From NCBI RefSeq assembly GCF_014196115.1, contig NZ_JACIDB010000001.1:124001-188000 (forward strand): a stretch of DNA of 64,000 nucleotides, in the 5' to 3' direction. How positions within the stretch are numbered: position 1 is the first letter of the stretch; every line of letters begins with the position of its first letter. The notes under the pieces are model-generated. The model saw nothing but the letters and a program-made list of their open reading frames with translations, had not been told where the DNA came from and did not search any database. A program made the position numbers and the translations under genes. The stretch is from Sphingomonas aquatilis (GTDB taxonomy: Bacteria > Pseudomonadota > Alphaproteobacteria > Sphingomonadales > Sphingomonadaceae). Of the stretch, positions 50,006 to 58,767 are shown piece after piece.

Positions 50006-50472
50006 GCACTGGCCCTTTCGTCGGCCGCGCGTTGCAGCGTGTCGCGCAGCCGCTGGAGCAGATGGATCGCCTGGTCGACGTCGCTGTCCGGCCAATCGGC
50101 CAGCCATTCATTCCACAGGCGGATGACGGTGTTGCGGACGTCCGCGGCGATCGCTTCGCCCGCGGGCGTCAGCGTCAGGCGCACGACGCGGCGGTCCTCG
50201 TCGTTGCGGGTACGCACGATCCAGCCGCGCTCTTCCAGCGTATCGACCAGCCGCGTCGTCGCGCCCTTGTCGTGGCCAAGGTCGCGGGCGATTTCGGCAC
50301 AGGTCGTCGCTTGGGTGAAGCGGAGCGCCGCCAGCGCGCTCCATTGCGTCTTGGTGATGTCGGCGGCGGCGAACACCGGATCCATCGCCTGCGTGCCGAG
50401 CTGTTCGGCGCGGCGGATTAGATACCCGATCGAGCGCTCCGGCGCGAAATCCGACTCGGTGTAGAAGGGCAT
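50002..50472 (-). CDS. MarR-family repressor of efflux operon 2
   Basis: 156 residues from the ATG at 50472. The winged-helix core is clear: ITKTQWSALAALRFTQATTC then AEIARDLGHDKGATTRLVDT and LEERGWIVRTRNDEDRRVVR. An ATG at 50511 would add 13 residues, but it falls within a candidate -10 box and is followed by a perfect palindrome, so the later ATG is preferred. MarR proteins usually repress the pump next to them and release DNA on binding a phenolic ligand. Being first in the operon implies autoregulation. Confidence 0.9.
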   Translation of the reverse strand: MPFYTESDFAPERSIGYLIRRAEQLGTQAMDPVFAAADITKTQWSALAALRFTQATTCAEIARDLGHDKGATTRLVDTLEERGWIVRTRNDEDRRVVRLTLTPAGEAIAADVRNTVIRLWNEWLADWPDSDVDQAIHLLQRLRDTLQRAADERASA

Positions 50473-50474
50473 TT

Positions 50475-50490
50475 GGTTGCCATGGCAACC
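50475..50490. promoter_or_regulatory. Perfect 16-bp palindrome, probable MarR operator
   Basis: GGTTGCCATGGCAACC is fully self-complementary and ends two bases before the marR ATG. The TTGCC-N2-GGCAA form fits MarR-type operators. It lies downstream of the candidate promoter, a position at which a bound repressor would block transcription. Confidence 0.7.
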
Positions 50491-50506
50491 GTTGCCGAGG
50501 CAGTCA

Positions 50507-50534
50507 ATCATGTTTCTGTATGTTGCTGATCCAA
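50507..50534 (-). promoter_or_regulatory. Candidate promoter of marR and efflux operon 2
   Basis: On the minus strand TTGGAT (50529-50534), a 16-base spacer and CATGAT (50507-50512) resemble a housekeeping promoter. The initiation site would fall near 50500, just before the palindrome. Confidence 0.4.
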
Positions 50535-50595
50535 CGGCCGGAAAGGCGGGCGCGTTCCATCGCTAACCGCTTCTTAGGGACGCGCGGGTAGACGG

Positions 50596-53172
50596 ATGCG
50601 CTCCGTTGTCCGGGACACGCCACGCATGGAATTTCCGCTGATCGCCCCCCGGCCGCCCCGGCTCAGCACGCTGACCGACGGGCTGCGGCGCGTCGAGGCG
50701 TCGGGCGTGTTCAGCAACAACGGGCCCGAGGTGCAGGCGTTCGAGCGTGAGGCGACGGCGCAGCTGTTCGGTGGGGTGGGCGGTTGCCTGGCGGTCGGCA
50801 ACGCGACGCTGGGGCTGATGCTCGCGATTCGGCAGGCGGTGCCCGCGCGGTGCGGCGGAGCGATGCCGCGGGCCGGCACGCTCGCGCTGATGCCGGCACT
50901 GACCTTTGCCGCGACCGCGCAGGCGGCGCTGTGGGCGGGGCTGACGCCGCTGATCGGCGATATCGAGCCGTCTTACTGGATATCCGACCCTGCGCAGGAG
51001 GAAGCGCTGCTCGCGCGCCACGGCGATCGGGTAGGCGTGATCGTGCCCTATGCGACCTTCGGCACCGATCTGGACCTCGATCGCTATGCGTGGCTGGCGC
51101 GCCGTTATGACGTCGGCGTCGTCGTGGATGCGGCGGCGTCGCTGGGGACGATCGATGCAGCGGGACGCGGATTCGGTACGGGTGCGCCCTTCGCCATCGT
51201 CTATTCGATGCATGCGACCAAGACCTTCGCCGTGGCGGAGGGGGGGCTGATCCATTGCGGCGATGCGGACCGGATCGCGTCGTTGCGCGCCATGGCCAAT
51301 TTCGGGTTCGACCCGTCCGGATCGGGCGGCGCCCGCAGCGCGGCGCTGCCCGGGATCAACGCGAAGCTGCCCGAAGTGATCGCGCTGATGGCGCGCGCCA
51401 AGCTGACCGAGATCCATGCTGTGTGCGAGGCGCGGACTGCGATCGATGCGGCCTATCGCGCCGCCTTGCCCGGGTTCACGATGCAGGTGCCCGCCGCGCA
51501 GCGGCAGGCGACGCAGTTCATGCCGCTGTTGCTCCCGCCCGCACTCATCGGCCATCGCGCCGCGATCGTCGCCGCGCTGGCGGCGGACGGCGTCGGCGTC
51601 GGCCACTATTTCAGCCCGCATATCGGCGAGCAGCCGCTGTTCCGCGACGTGGCGGTGATCGAGCCGACGCCGGTCGCCGACGATATCGCCGCGCGCATGC
51701 TCAGCCTGCCGATCACCGATGCGATGACGCCCGCCGATGCGATCGAGATCGCCCACCGGCTGATCCGCGCGATCGAACGCGTGGTGGACGCGGAAATGAT
51801 GCGGATGCTGGCGCCGCCCGGGACGGAGCATGCGGTGACGCAGGGTGCGGGGGATGACGTGAGGACCGTGGTGATCGGCGGCGGACCGGCCGGCACGGCG
51901 ATGCTGACCGCGGCGAGCAAGCAGAACCGCCTGGTGCCGCTGGTCGAGGCCGGTTTGGCGATCGTCGAGCGGGGGCCGCGCCTGGGTGCCGGGGCGCTGG
52001 GCGGCTATGCGATCCGATCGGATACGACTGCCGAGACCTTCCTGTCGGCGGTGAAGGACAATCCCCACCCCGAACTCGCGGCGCTGGCGCAGCATCCCGC
52101 GGCGCGGCTGATGGAGCGCTATATCGGCGAACTCGGCGCGCCGTTGGCGGACACCGCGCCGCTGCTGGAGGCGACGGGCGAACGGCTGGGCACCATCGTC
52201 CGCGCGCATGGCGGCAGCGTGCTGACCGGCCATGCGGCGCAGGAGGTGCGGCGGACCGCCGACGGGCGCTGGGCAACGCGCGTTGCCGACGGCCAGGGCG
52301 CGACGCGCACGATCCTGTCCGACCGGATCGTCGTGGCGACCGGCGGGTATCAGACCGACGAACAGGTCGCCGCGAAACGCGTCGCCGGCATGCCGCTGGG
52401 CGTGATGGCGGGCCGGCGGCTGATGCGTTCCGACATCGTGTTGCGCCGGGGCGGCATCGCAGCGGTGCAGGAGCGGTTGGGGGCGTGCAGGGCGCCGCGC
52501 ATCGCGATCGTCGGTGCCTCGACCAGCGCGATCGCCGCGGCGGTATTGTTGCTGAAGAGCCAGCCCGGCTTCGCCTTCGGCGCTGGCGCGATCACCATCG
52601 TGCATCGCCAGCCGCTCAAGCCCTTCTATCCGACGATCGCCGCGGCGCATGCCGAGGGCTTCCACGATTTCGACGAGAACGACATCTGCCCGGTCAGCGG
52701 TTTCGTGCTGCGCCTTGCCGGGTTACGGCTCGAATCGCGCGAATTGGTGCTGCGGATGCTGTCGCTGGGCGGTCGCACGCCCGATCCGCGCGTGACGACG
52801 CATCGCATCGCGGGCGATCACGATGCCGCCGCGCGCGCGATCATCGAAGGCGCGGATCTGGTGATCGGCGCGCTCGGCTATCGCCCGCGCTGCGTGCCGC
52901 TGATCGGCGTCGATGGCACGTCGCTGTCGCTGGCGCATCACGTCGGGCGGCCGATGGTCGACCGGCATTGCCGTCTGCTCGATGCCACGGACCGGCCGGT
53001 GCCGGGCGCCTATGGCATCGGCCTGTCGGCAGGCTTCGTGCCCTGGGGGCGCCTGGGCGGCGAAGCGAGCTTCCGTGGGCAGGCGAACGGCCTGTGGCTG
53101 TGGCAGAATGACGTCGGCCAGATGATCGTCGACCAGGTGTTGGAACCGGAGGCGCGCGCAGTCGCTGCGTAG
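50596..53172 (+). CDS. Fusion of DegT-type sugar aminotransferase and FAD-dependent oxidoreductase
   Basis: 858 residues. The first 405 are a DegT/DnrJ/EryC1-type PLP aminotransferase: FSNNGPEVQAFEREATAQLF, VVVDAAASLGTIDA (PLP-binding Asp) and SMHATKTFAVAEGG with Lys209 as the PLP lysine. From about 421 there is a flavoprotein: VRTVVIGGGPAGTAMLTAAS (FAD site), RIVVATGGYQTDE, and a second nucleotide motif RIAIVGASTSAIAAAVLLL at about 636, recalling N-hydroxylating or lysine-monooxygenase-like enzymes. Start at 50596 or 50626. A GT2 gene begins two bases after the stop. I know of no standard product for this fusion; nucleotide-amino-sugar modification is an inference. Confidence 0.82.
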   Translation: MRSVVRDTPRMEFPLIAPRPPRLSTLTDGLRRVEASGVFSNNGPEVQAFEREATAQLFGGVGGCLAVGNATLGLMLAIRQAVPARCGGAMPRAGTLALMPALTFAATAQAALWAGLTPLIGDIEPSYWISDPAQEEALLARHGDRVGVIVPYATFGTDLDLDRYAWLARRYDVGVVVDAAASLGTIDAAGRGFGTGAPFAIVYSMHATKTFAVAEGGLIHCGDADRIASLRAMANFGFDPSGSGGARSAALPGINAKLPEVIALMARAKLTEIHAVCEARTAIDAAYRAALPGFTMQVPAAQRQATQFMPLLLPPALIGHRAAIVAALAADGVGVGHYFSPHIGEQPLFRDVAVIEPTPVADDIAARMLSLPITDAMTPADAIEIAHRLIRAIERVVDAEMMRMLAPPGTEHAVTQGAGDDVRTVVIGGGPAGTAMLTAASKQNRLVPLVEAGLAIVERGPRLGAGALGGYAIRSDTTAETFLSAVKDNPHPELAALAQHPAARLMERYIGELGAPLADTAPLLEATGERLGTIVRAHGGSVLTGHAAQEVRRTADGRWATRVADGQGATRTILSDRIVVATGGYQTDEQVAAKRVAGMPLGVMAGRRLMRSDIVLRRGGIAAVQERLGACRAPRIAIVGASTSAIAAAVLLLKSQPGFAFGAGAITIVHRQPLKPFYPTIAAAHAEGFHDFDENDICPVSGFVLRLAGLRLESRELVLRMLSLGGRTPDPRVTTHRIAGDHDAAARAIIEGADLVIGALGYRPRCVPLIGVDGTSLSLAHHVGRPMVDRHCRLLDATDRPVPGAYGIGLSAGFVPWGRLGGEASFRGQANGLWLWQNDVGQMIVDQVLEPEARAVAA

Positions 53173-53174
53173 CC

Positions 53175-54230
53175 ATGCCCATCGTGTCCCTGATCATCCC
53201 CGCGTATAACGGGGAACATTTCCTGCCCGACACGCTCCGGTCGCTCGAGCGCCAGACGCTGACCGACTGGGAAGCGATCGTCATCGACGATGGATCGACC
53301 GACGCGACCCGCGCGCTGATGCGGAGTTGGCCGGATTCGCGCGTGCGGCTGATCGAGAATGCCGAGAATATGGGGCCGGTGCGCGCGCGCAATCGCGGCG
53401 TCGCGGCGGCGCGCGGGCGCTATGTCGCGGGCCTCGACCAGGACGATCTGTGCCTGCCTGAGCGGCTGGCACGGCAGGTCGCGTATCTGGAGGCGCATCC
53501 CGACGTCGCGCTGGTCGGGACGCAGGCATGCCAGCTGCGGGACGAGCGGGTGTCGCCGATGCACTATGCGCCGAACACGACGCCCGCGCTGATCACCTGG
53601 CTCAGCTGGATCGAAAATCCGCTCGTCTGGTCGACCGTGATGCTGCGCGCCGACACCGCCCGCGCGCTCGATCCCTTCACCCGGCCTGAATTGCTCTACG
53701 CCGAGGATTTCGACCTATACCACCGCATCCAGCCACTCGGCCGCATCGCGCGAATCGATTCGCCTCTGGTCCTCTATCGCCAGCATGCAGGCGGCGTGTC
53801 GAAGCGCTTTATCGACACGATGCAGACCGCGGCGACGCGCGTGCTGGCGGAACGGCATGCCGCCGTGCTGGGCGCTAACGATGCGGCGACGCTCGCGCGA
53901 TTGCTGGTGCTGCACAACATGGGCGGCGTGCCGGTGCCCGATCGCACGACGCTGATGCAGCTTGGCGATGGGATCGCGGCGTTGCAGGCGGCGTTCCTGG
54001 CGCAGACGCGGCCGAGCCGGGACGATGCGCGGCTGATCCGCTGGGAAACCGCGCGCCGCTGGGCGCGGATCGGGCGCGCCGGGTTGCGATCGGGTAGCGT
54101 CCATATCGCCGATGTGGTCGCCGCGAGGCCGCCGCATCTGGGGCTGGGCTATGCCGGCCTCGAAACGTTGCTGTGGGACGGCGCAATCGGCACGGTGCGG
54201 CGCTGGCAGCGCACGCGGCGGGCGGCGTAG
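53175..54230 (+). CDS. Glycosyltransferase family 2 protein
   Basis: 351 residues. GT-A fold inverting transferase: VSLIIPAYNGEHFLPDTLRS, IVIDDGSTDATRALM, the DxD-type LDQDDLCLPERLARQ and the acceptor-side EDFDLYHRIQPLGRI. No membrane span is evident, so the product is cytosolic or peripheral. It follows the aminotransferase-flavoprotein fusion by two bases, so it probably uses the sugar that enzyme makes. Confidence 0.92.
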   Translation: MPIVSLIIPAYNGEHFLPDTLRSLERQTLTDWEAIVIDDGSTDATRALMRSWPDSRVRLIENAENMGPVRARNRGVAAARGRYVAGLDQDDLCLPERLARQVAYLEAHPDVALVGTQACQLRDERVSPMHYAPNTTPALITWLSWIENPLVWSTVMLRADTARALDPFTRPELLYAEDFDLYHRIQPLGRIARIDSPLVLYRQHAGGVSKRFIDTMQTAATRVLAERHAAVLGANDAATLARLLVLHNMGGVPVPDRTTLMQLGDGIAALQAAFLAQTRPSRDDARLIRWETARRWARIGRAGLRSGSVHIADVVAARPPHLGLGYAGLETLLWDGAIGTVRRWQRTRRAA

Positions 54231-54265
54231 GCGGATCGCGTGCCGGGCCTGCGCGTTGGGCCGGC

Positions 54266-55624
54266 ATGTTTACCAGCATCAATCCCGCGACCGGCCAGCC
54301 CGGCGACAGCATCCCCGAACTGACCGCCGACGCGCTCGACGCGGCGATCGCGCGTGCCGACAGCGCCTATCGCGCATGGCGGCTGACCCCGATCGCGGAC
54401 CGTACCGCGCTGCTCGAACGGATCGCCGAACAGTTCGAGGCGAACACGCGCGAGCTCGCCGAGATCGCGACGCGTGAAATGGGCAAGACGCTGAAGTCGG
54501 CGATCGCCGAGGTGCAGAAATGCGCCACCGCCTTCCGCCATTATGCGCAGGAAGGACCGGCGATGCTGGAGCCGCGCCGCTTCGACACGCCCGGCCGCCC
54601 GGCGACCGCGCATTGGCAGCCATTGGGGCCGGTGCTCGCGGTGATGCCGTGGAACTTCCCCTTCTGGCAGGTGGTGCGTTTCGCCGCGCCGACGATCCTC
54701 GCTGGCAATGTCGGGCTGCTGAAGCACGCTTCGCTGACGCAAGGCTGCGGCGCGGCGATCGAGCGGATGATCGTTGCCGCGGGCGCGCCCGCCGGCCTGT
54801 TCCAGAACCTCGCCATCCGCTCCGATAAGGTCGATGCGCTGATCGCCGACCCGCGCATCGTCGCGGTGACGCTGACGGGAAGCGAAGGCGCTGGCATCAA
54901 GGTCGCCGAAGCGGCCGGGCGCAACCTCAAGAAGGTGGTGCTGGAGCTCGGTGGATCGGATCCGTTCATCGTCATGCCCTCCGCCGACCTCGACGCGGCA
55001 GTGAAACAGGCGGTGACCGCGCGTATCCAGAACACCGGCCAGTCGTGCATCTGCGGCAAGCGGATGATCGTCCATGCCGACATCTACGACGCGTTCCTCG
55101 ATCGCTTTTCGGACGCGATGCGCGCGGTGAAGGCGGGCGATCCGATGGATGCCGACACCGATATGGGCCCGCTGTCGAGCGAAGAGCAGAGGCAGACCAC
55201 GCTGGAGCAGCTTGCCGCCATCCAGACGGCCGGCGGGCGGCTGCTGTTCGGGGGCGAGGCGTTGCCGGGCAAGGGCGCCTATATGTCGGCGGGCATCCTG
55301 GTCGATGTGCCGATCGACGATCCGGCCGCGCAGGAAGAGCTGTTCGGTCCGATCGCGATGGTGTTCCGCGCCGCCGACATCGATGCGGCGATCGCGCTAG
55401 CCAACGACGTGCCGTTCGGTCTGGGATCGTCGGTATGGACCAACGACCCCGATGAGCGGGCACGCTTCGAGCGCGATATCGAGGCGGGCATGGTCGCGGT
55501 GAATGCGATGCTGTCCTCGACGCCCGAAGCGCCGTTCGGTGGCATCAAGCGGTCAGGCCATGGACGCGAGCTAGGCCCGTACGGTCTGCACGAGTTCATG
55601 AACCTGAAGACGGTGTTTGGCTGA
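54266..55624 (+). CDS. gabD: Succinate-semialdehyde-type aldehyde dehydrogenase
   Basis: 452 residues from the ATG at 54266. NAD(P)-dependent oxidation of an aldehyde to its acid. SSADH-type features: MFTSINPATGQ start, VMPWNFPFWQVVRFAAPTIL, VTLTGSEGAGIKVAEAAGRN, VVLELGGSDPF with the catalytic Glu, GQSCICGKR with nucleophile Cys261, and PFGGIKRSGHGRELGPYGLH. The family members shorter than 460 residues mostly act on succinate semialdehyde. It starts 35 bases after the GT2 stop. Confidence 0.88.
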   Translation: MFTSINPATGQPGDSIPELTADALDAAIARADSAYRAWRLTPIADRTALLERIAEQFEANTRELAEIATREMGKTLKSAIAEVQKCATAFRHYAQEGPAMLEPRRFDTPGRPATAHWQPLGPVLAVMPWNFPFWQVVRFAAPTILAGNVGLLKHASLTQGCGAAIERMIVAAGAPAGLFQNLAIRSDKVDALIADPRIVAVTLTGSEGAGIKVAEAAGRNLKKVVLELGGSDPFIVMPSADLDAAVKQAVTARIQNTGQSCICGKRMIVHADIYDAFLDRFSDAMRAVKAGDPMDADTDMGPLSSEEQRQTTLEQLAAIQTAGGRLLFGGEALPGKGAYMSAGILVDVPIDDPAAQEELFGPIAMVFRAADIDAAIALANDVPFGLGSSVWTNDPDERARFERDIEAGMVAVNAMLSSTPEAPFGGIKRSGHGRELGPYGLHEFMNLKTVFG

Positions 55625-55647
55625 GACGTGCGGCTGGGGGCTTGCCC

Positions 55648-55842
55648 TCAGCCGCGTCGTGCGGTCCAGGTGTAGAGGAACGAGATCCCCACCAGCCCCA
55701 GGTCGATCGCCGCCTGGAACCGGCGCGGGCTCTGGTCGCCGATGTCATGCGTGATCAGGCGGATGTCGGGCGTTGGATGGCGCAGCGCGACGAGCGACAC
55801 GGCAGCCACCGCTGCGATCGTCCACTTGCGCCGGTCGGTCAT
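55648..55842 (-). CDS. Small hypothetical membrane protein
   Basis: 64 residues from the ATG at 55842, behind GGGATGGGA; a start at 55875 would add 11. Two hydrophobic segments are visible: WTIAAVAAVSLVAL and AAIDLGLVGISFLYTW, with a polar loop between containing HPTPDIRLITHDIGDQSPRR. Family not recognised. It converges with gabD, 23 bases away. Confidence 0.5.
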   Translation of the reverse strand: MTDRRKWTIAAVAAVSLVALRHPTPDIRLITHDIGDQSPRRFQAAIDLGLVGISFLYTWTARRG

Positions 55843-55959
55843 GTCGCGTCCCATCCCCTTCTGCGGGCAGGACATATCATGGCGCGGCCGTCACGGCCAT
55901 AGTGTAGGATGCGTTCGAAAAGTCGTGCGCGGCCTGCCGCGCATGGCGGGGTCGACAGG

Positions 55960-57630
55960 TCAGGCGGCGTCGCTGCGCAGCCCGTGCCGCACGCGGTCGC
56001 GGCCCGCCGCCTTCGCCTCGAACAGCGCGCGGTCGGCGTTGCGGTACATCGTCTTCCAGTCGATTTCGCGATGGAGCGGCCCGACACAGGTGCCGATGCT
56101 GGCGGTGACGCCAAGGTCGAACGGCATGCGATGGCCGCGCAGCCCGTCGAGCACCAGCCGCGCGTCGAGCGGCGCGGCGGCAGGTGTCAGGATCGCGAAT
56201 TCCTCGCCGCCGATGCGCGCGATCAGCGATTCGGGTGCAGCGACGGACCGCAGCGCGCGGGCGAAGACGCGCAACACTTCGTCGCCGCCATCATGTCCGA
56301 TGGTTTCGTTGACCGCCTTGAAGTGATCGATGTCGATCAACACCAGTTGGTGTTCGCCCGCCCGCGCCATCGCCGCTTCCAGGAACGCGCGGCGGTTGAG
56401 CAGGCCGGTCAGCGGATCGACCGCGGCCAGGCGAAGCGCCGCCACCTCCTGCGCACGCGCTTCGTCGCGTTCGCGACTGAGCAGCCGGATACGATAGGCA
56501 ATGCCGACCGAGGACATCGACGCTTCCAGCGCGAGTGCGATGAAGGTGGAATTGTCGATCCACAGCTGCCACTTCACCAGGCTCATCGACGCCAGGATGC
56601 GGACGACCGCACACAGCACCGGCGGCCCCCAGGCGAGCGCAAACAGCAATAGGAAGCGGCTGCGCAGCCGCCAGGCGCGCCATACCACCGGCACGGTCAG
56701 CGCGACGACCATGCAATAGCCGATGGTGCACATCAGATCGGTCACCCCGGCGTAACGGGGCACGAACACGGTGAAGCTCGCCGCCGACAGCAGCAGGAAA
56801 CCGATGACCACGTTGCTGGCCGGCCGCAGCCATCCGTCGAAGACGCGGCGTTCCATGAACGCGCGTACGAATATCACCGCGCTGGCCGCGATCAGTGCCA
56901 GCAGCATATAGCTCAATCGCTGGCGATCGTTGTTGTCCATGCCGGTCAGCTGGCCGAGCAGGCCCGACGCGCTGAGCGCATAGGCGAGCAGGCACAGCAC
57001 CATGACGCAATAGGCGGGCTGGAATCCCTGACGCAGCGCCGCCCAAATGGCGAGATTGTAGATCAGCAGCGCCAGGCACATTCCGGCGAAGGCGGCATAG
57101 AGCGCGACCATCTCGCGATCGCTGTTTTGCGCTGTGTGCCGGTCGACCAGCACCGGTGCGACAAGGATGCCGCGACGGTTCAGCGATCCCTCGACATGCC
57201 ACAGCAATCGGTCCGGCGCGGCGGAATGGGCGGGCAGGGGGATCTGGATCACCGCACCCAGTTGTAGCAGCCGCCACGTCGTCCGGCTGGTGAAGGCGAC
57301 ATGGCGGATCGCGCCATCGGTGTAGCGGACATACAGCGTCACGCGATCCTGCCACACGCTGCCCTGCCGCAGCAGCTCGCCCGATGGTACGGCCGAAAGG
57401 GGCTGCGACAGCAGCCAGTAACTGCCGGGGCCGAAGGCACGCTGCGGCGTCGTGCAGTCGAACCGATCGGGCGCGGCGAACAGCGCGGCGGGGTTCTGCG
57501 ATCCGGTGTCGCGCAGCACGCAGGCCTTCAGCGGCGTGCGCGCGTGCGCCGCCGCGGGCAGGATGCAGCAGGCGATCGCGAAGCTCAGCACGATCATCGC
57601 GATGCGTCGCCACTGAAAACCTGCTGGCAT
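55960..57630 (-). CDS. Diguanylate cyclase with 7TM-DISM-type sensory membrane region
   Basis: 556 residues from the ATG at 57630 (AGGGA eight bases upstream; GTG 57648 is an alternative). Signal peptide, a periplasmic domain of about 135 residues, seven membrane spans (about 185-380) and a C-terminal GGDEF domain: DPLTGLLNRRAFLEAAMARA, LIDIDHFKAVNETIGHDGGD and the active-site loop ARIGGEEFAIL. GGEEF is a functional form, so it should make cyclic di-GMP. The RxxD inhibitory site five residues before the loop is not present (APES there). It could coordinate motility and surface life. Confidence 0.93.
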   Translation of the reverse strand: MPAGFQWRRIAMIVLSFAIACCILPAAAHARTPLKACVLRDTGSQNPAALFAAPDRFDCTTPQRAFGPGSYWLLSQPLSAVPSGELLRQGSVWQDRVTLYVRYTDGAIRHVAFTSRTTWRLLQLGAVIQIPLPAHSAAPDRLLWHVEGSLNRRGILVAPVLVDRHTAQNSDREMVALYAAFAGMCLALLIYNLAIWAALRQGFQPAYCVMVLCLLAYALSASGLLGQLTGMDNNDRQRLSYMLLALIAASAVIFVRAFMERRVFDGWLRPASNVVIGFLLLSAASFTVFVPRYAGVTDLMCTIGYCMVVALTVPVVWRAWRLRSRFLLLFALAWGPPVLCAVVRILASMSLVKWQLWIDNSTFIALALEASMSSVGIAYRIRLLSRERDEARAQEVAALRLAAVDPLTGLLNRRAFLEAAMARAGEHQLVLIDIDHFKAVNETIGHDGGDEVLRVFARALRSVAAPESLIARIGGEEFAILTPAAAPLDARLVLDGLRGHRMPFDLGVTASIGTCVGPLHREIDWKTMYRNADRALFEAKAAGRDRVRHGLRSDAA

Positions 57631-57757
57631 ATGGCTTGTCCCTAGCACCGGTTTTACAAAGCTTCGGTAAACGCGGCCATAGTTGACCTAGATGAAAAAT
57701 CGCAGCGTTATCTGTGACATATAAAGCCGCGTCGGGCCTTTTGGTTGACATTATGCC

Positions 57758-58246
57758 ATGGGGACGGCTGAATCGCGAACCATGGCATCGTCCCCCGACA
57801 CGGCCCCGGCGCGCATGCCGGGCAAGCAGAGCGAACCCAGGGCCGGCTGTGGCGCGGCGATCGTCGTCGATGGTCGTATCCTGCTGCTGCGCCGGCTGAC
57901 CGATCCCGAGGCGGGCAGCTGGGGCCTTGCCGGCGGCAAGATCGACCTGTTCGAAACCGCCGAAGCCGCGATGCGCCGCGAAGTGGGCGAGGAATTGGGC
58001 ATCGTCGTCGGCACGGTGCAACTGCTCTGCTTCGTCGACCAGATCGACGTGGCGGCGGGTACGCATTGGGTCGCGCCTATCTATCGCGTGTTGAGCTTCA
58101 CCGGCACGCCCCGCAATTGCGAACCGGCCAAGCATGACGGGCCGGTCTGGTATCCGCTGGATGCGCTGCCACCGAACCTCACCACACCGACGCGGGCCGC
58201 GGTCGCTGCGCTGGCGCGATCAGCTGAGGGTGCCGTTCCAGCGTAG
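57758..58246 (+). CDS. NUDIX hydrolase
   Basis: 162 residues at the longest; ATGs at 57782 and 57815 are possible starts. The full NUDIX box GX5EX7REXXEEXG is visible: GGKIDLFETAEAAMRREVGE then ELGI. The fold opens with CGAAIVVDGRILLLRRLTDP. Pyrophosphohydrolase on a nucleoside-diphosphate derivative; substrate unknown. The 3-prime end overlaps the convergent hypothetical gene by 27 bases. Confidence 0.9.
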   Translation: MGTAESRTMASSPDTAPARMPGKQSEPRAGCGAAIVVDGRILLLRRLTDPEAGSWGLAGGKIDLFETAEAAMRREVGEELGIVVGTVQLLCFVDQIDVAAGTHWVAPIYRVLSFTGTPRNCEPAKHDGPVWYPLDALPPNLTTPTRAAVAALARSAEGAVPA

Positions 58247-58690
58247 CCCGAGCACGGCGATGCGGGTGCGGGTGACCGCGATGCGCAGGTACAGCGGCGG
58301 CATCAGCGCCACCTCGGCGAAGCCGGGCGGATGGTCGCCCTCGACGATCAACGACACCATCCTGGCGACCAGCGCGGCGACGAGGCGGAGGTCGCTGTCG
58401 CTGCTGAGCGCCGCCAAATCCGTGCGCAAACGCCGGCAGGCATCGTACGCACTTTCGGTCCAGACCAAGGGCCGCGTCTCCGCATCGCCCTGCGGGTGCG
58501 GCGGCGTATCGGCGATTGGGGGATGATGGACGAACGCGTCGGCCTGCCGCGCCATCTGCCAGCCGCCGAGCCAGCCGACGATGTGTTCGCTGTCGACCAC
58601 CCGCCCCGCCGCCAGATCGGCCAGCGCCGCCGCATCGGCGGGATCGGCCGCATCGAGCGGCAGGCCGGCAAGGGGATCGTGCGGGTCCAC
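58220..58690 (-). CDS. Hypothetical protein, convergent with the NUDIX gene
   Basis: 156 residues, GTG start. Not recognised. The N-terminal part is acidic and Ala-rich (DPADAAALADLAAGRVVDSE followed by HIVGWLGGWQ), which has a slight resemblance to the GRxVxxExVxxWLxxW of RelB/CopG-type antitoxins; the rest (about residues 75-156) does not match a toxin that I know. No signal peptide or span. It overlaps the NUDIX gene at the 3-prime end. Confidence 0.55.
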   Translation of the reverse strand: MDPHDPLAGLPLDAADPADAAALADLAAGRVVDSEHIVGWLGGWQMARQADAFVHHPPIADTPPHPQGDAETRPLVWTESAYDACRRLRTDLAALSSDSDLRLVAALVARMVSLIVEGDHPPGFAEVALMPPLYLRIAVTRTRIAVLGLRWNGTLS

Positions 58691-58708
58691 GCCGGCTGGC
58701 TAACACGA

Positions 58709-58742
58709 AAACGGACCGGATCCGGGTGGATCCGATCCGTTT
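58709..58742 (-). terminator. Terminator after clpA
   Basis: AAACGGACCGGATCC (58709-58723) pairs with GGATCCGATCCGTTT (58728-58742) with one mismatch around the loop GGGT. It follows the clpA stop by 25 bases, and on the minus strand the stem is followed by TTT. Confidence 0.7.
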
Positions 58743-58767
58743 CGGAGGCAGTTGCGCTTGGCCGCGG

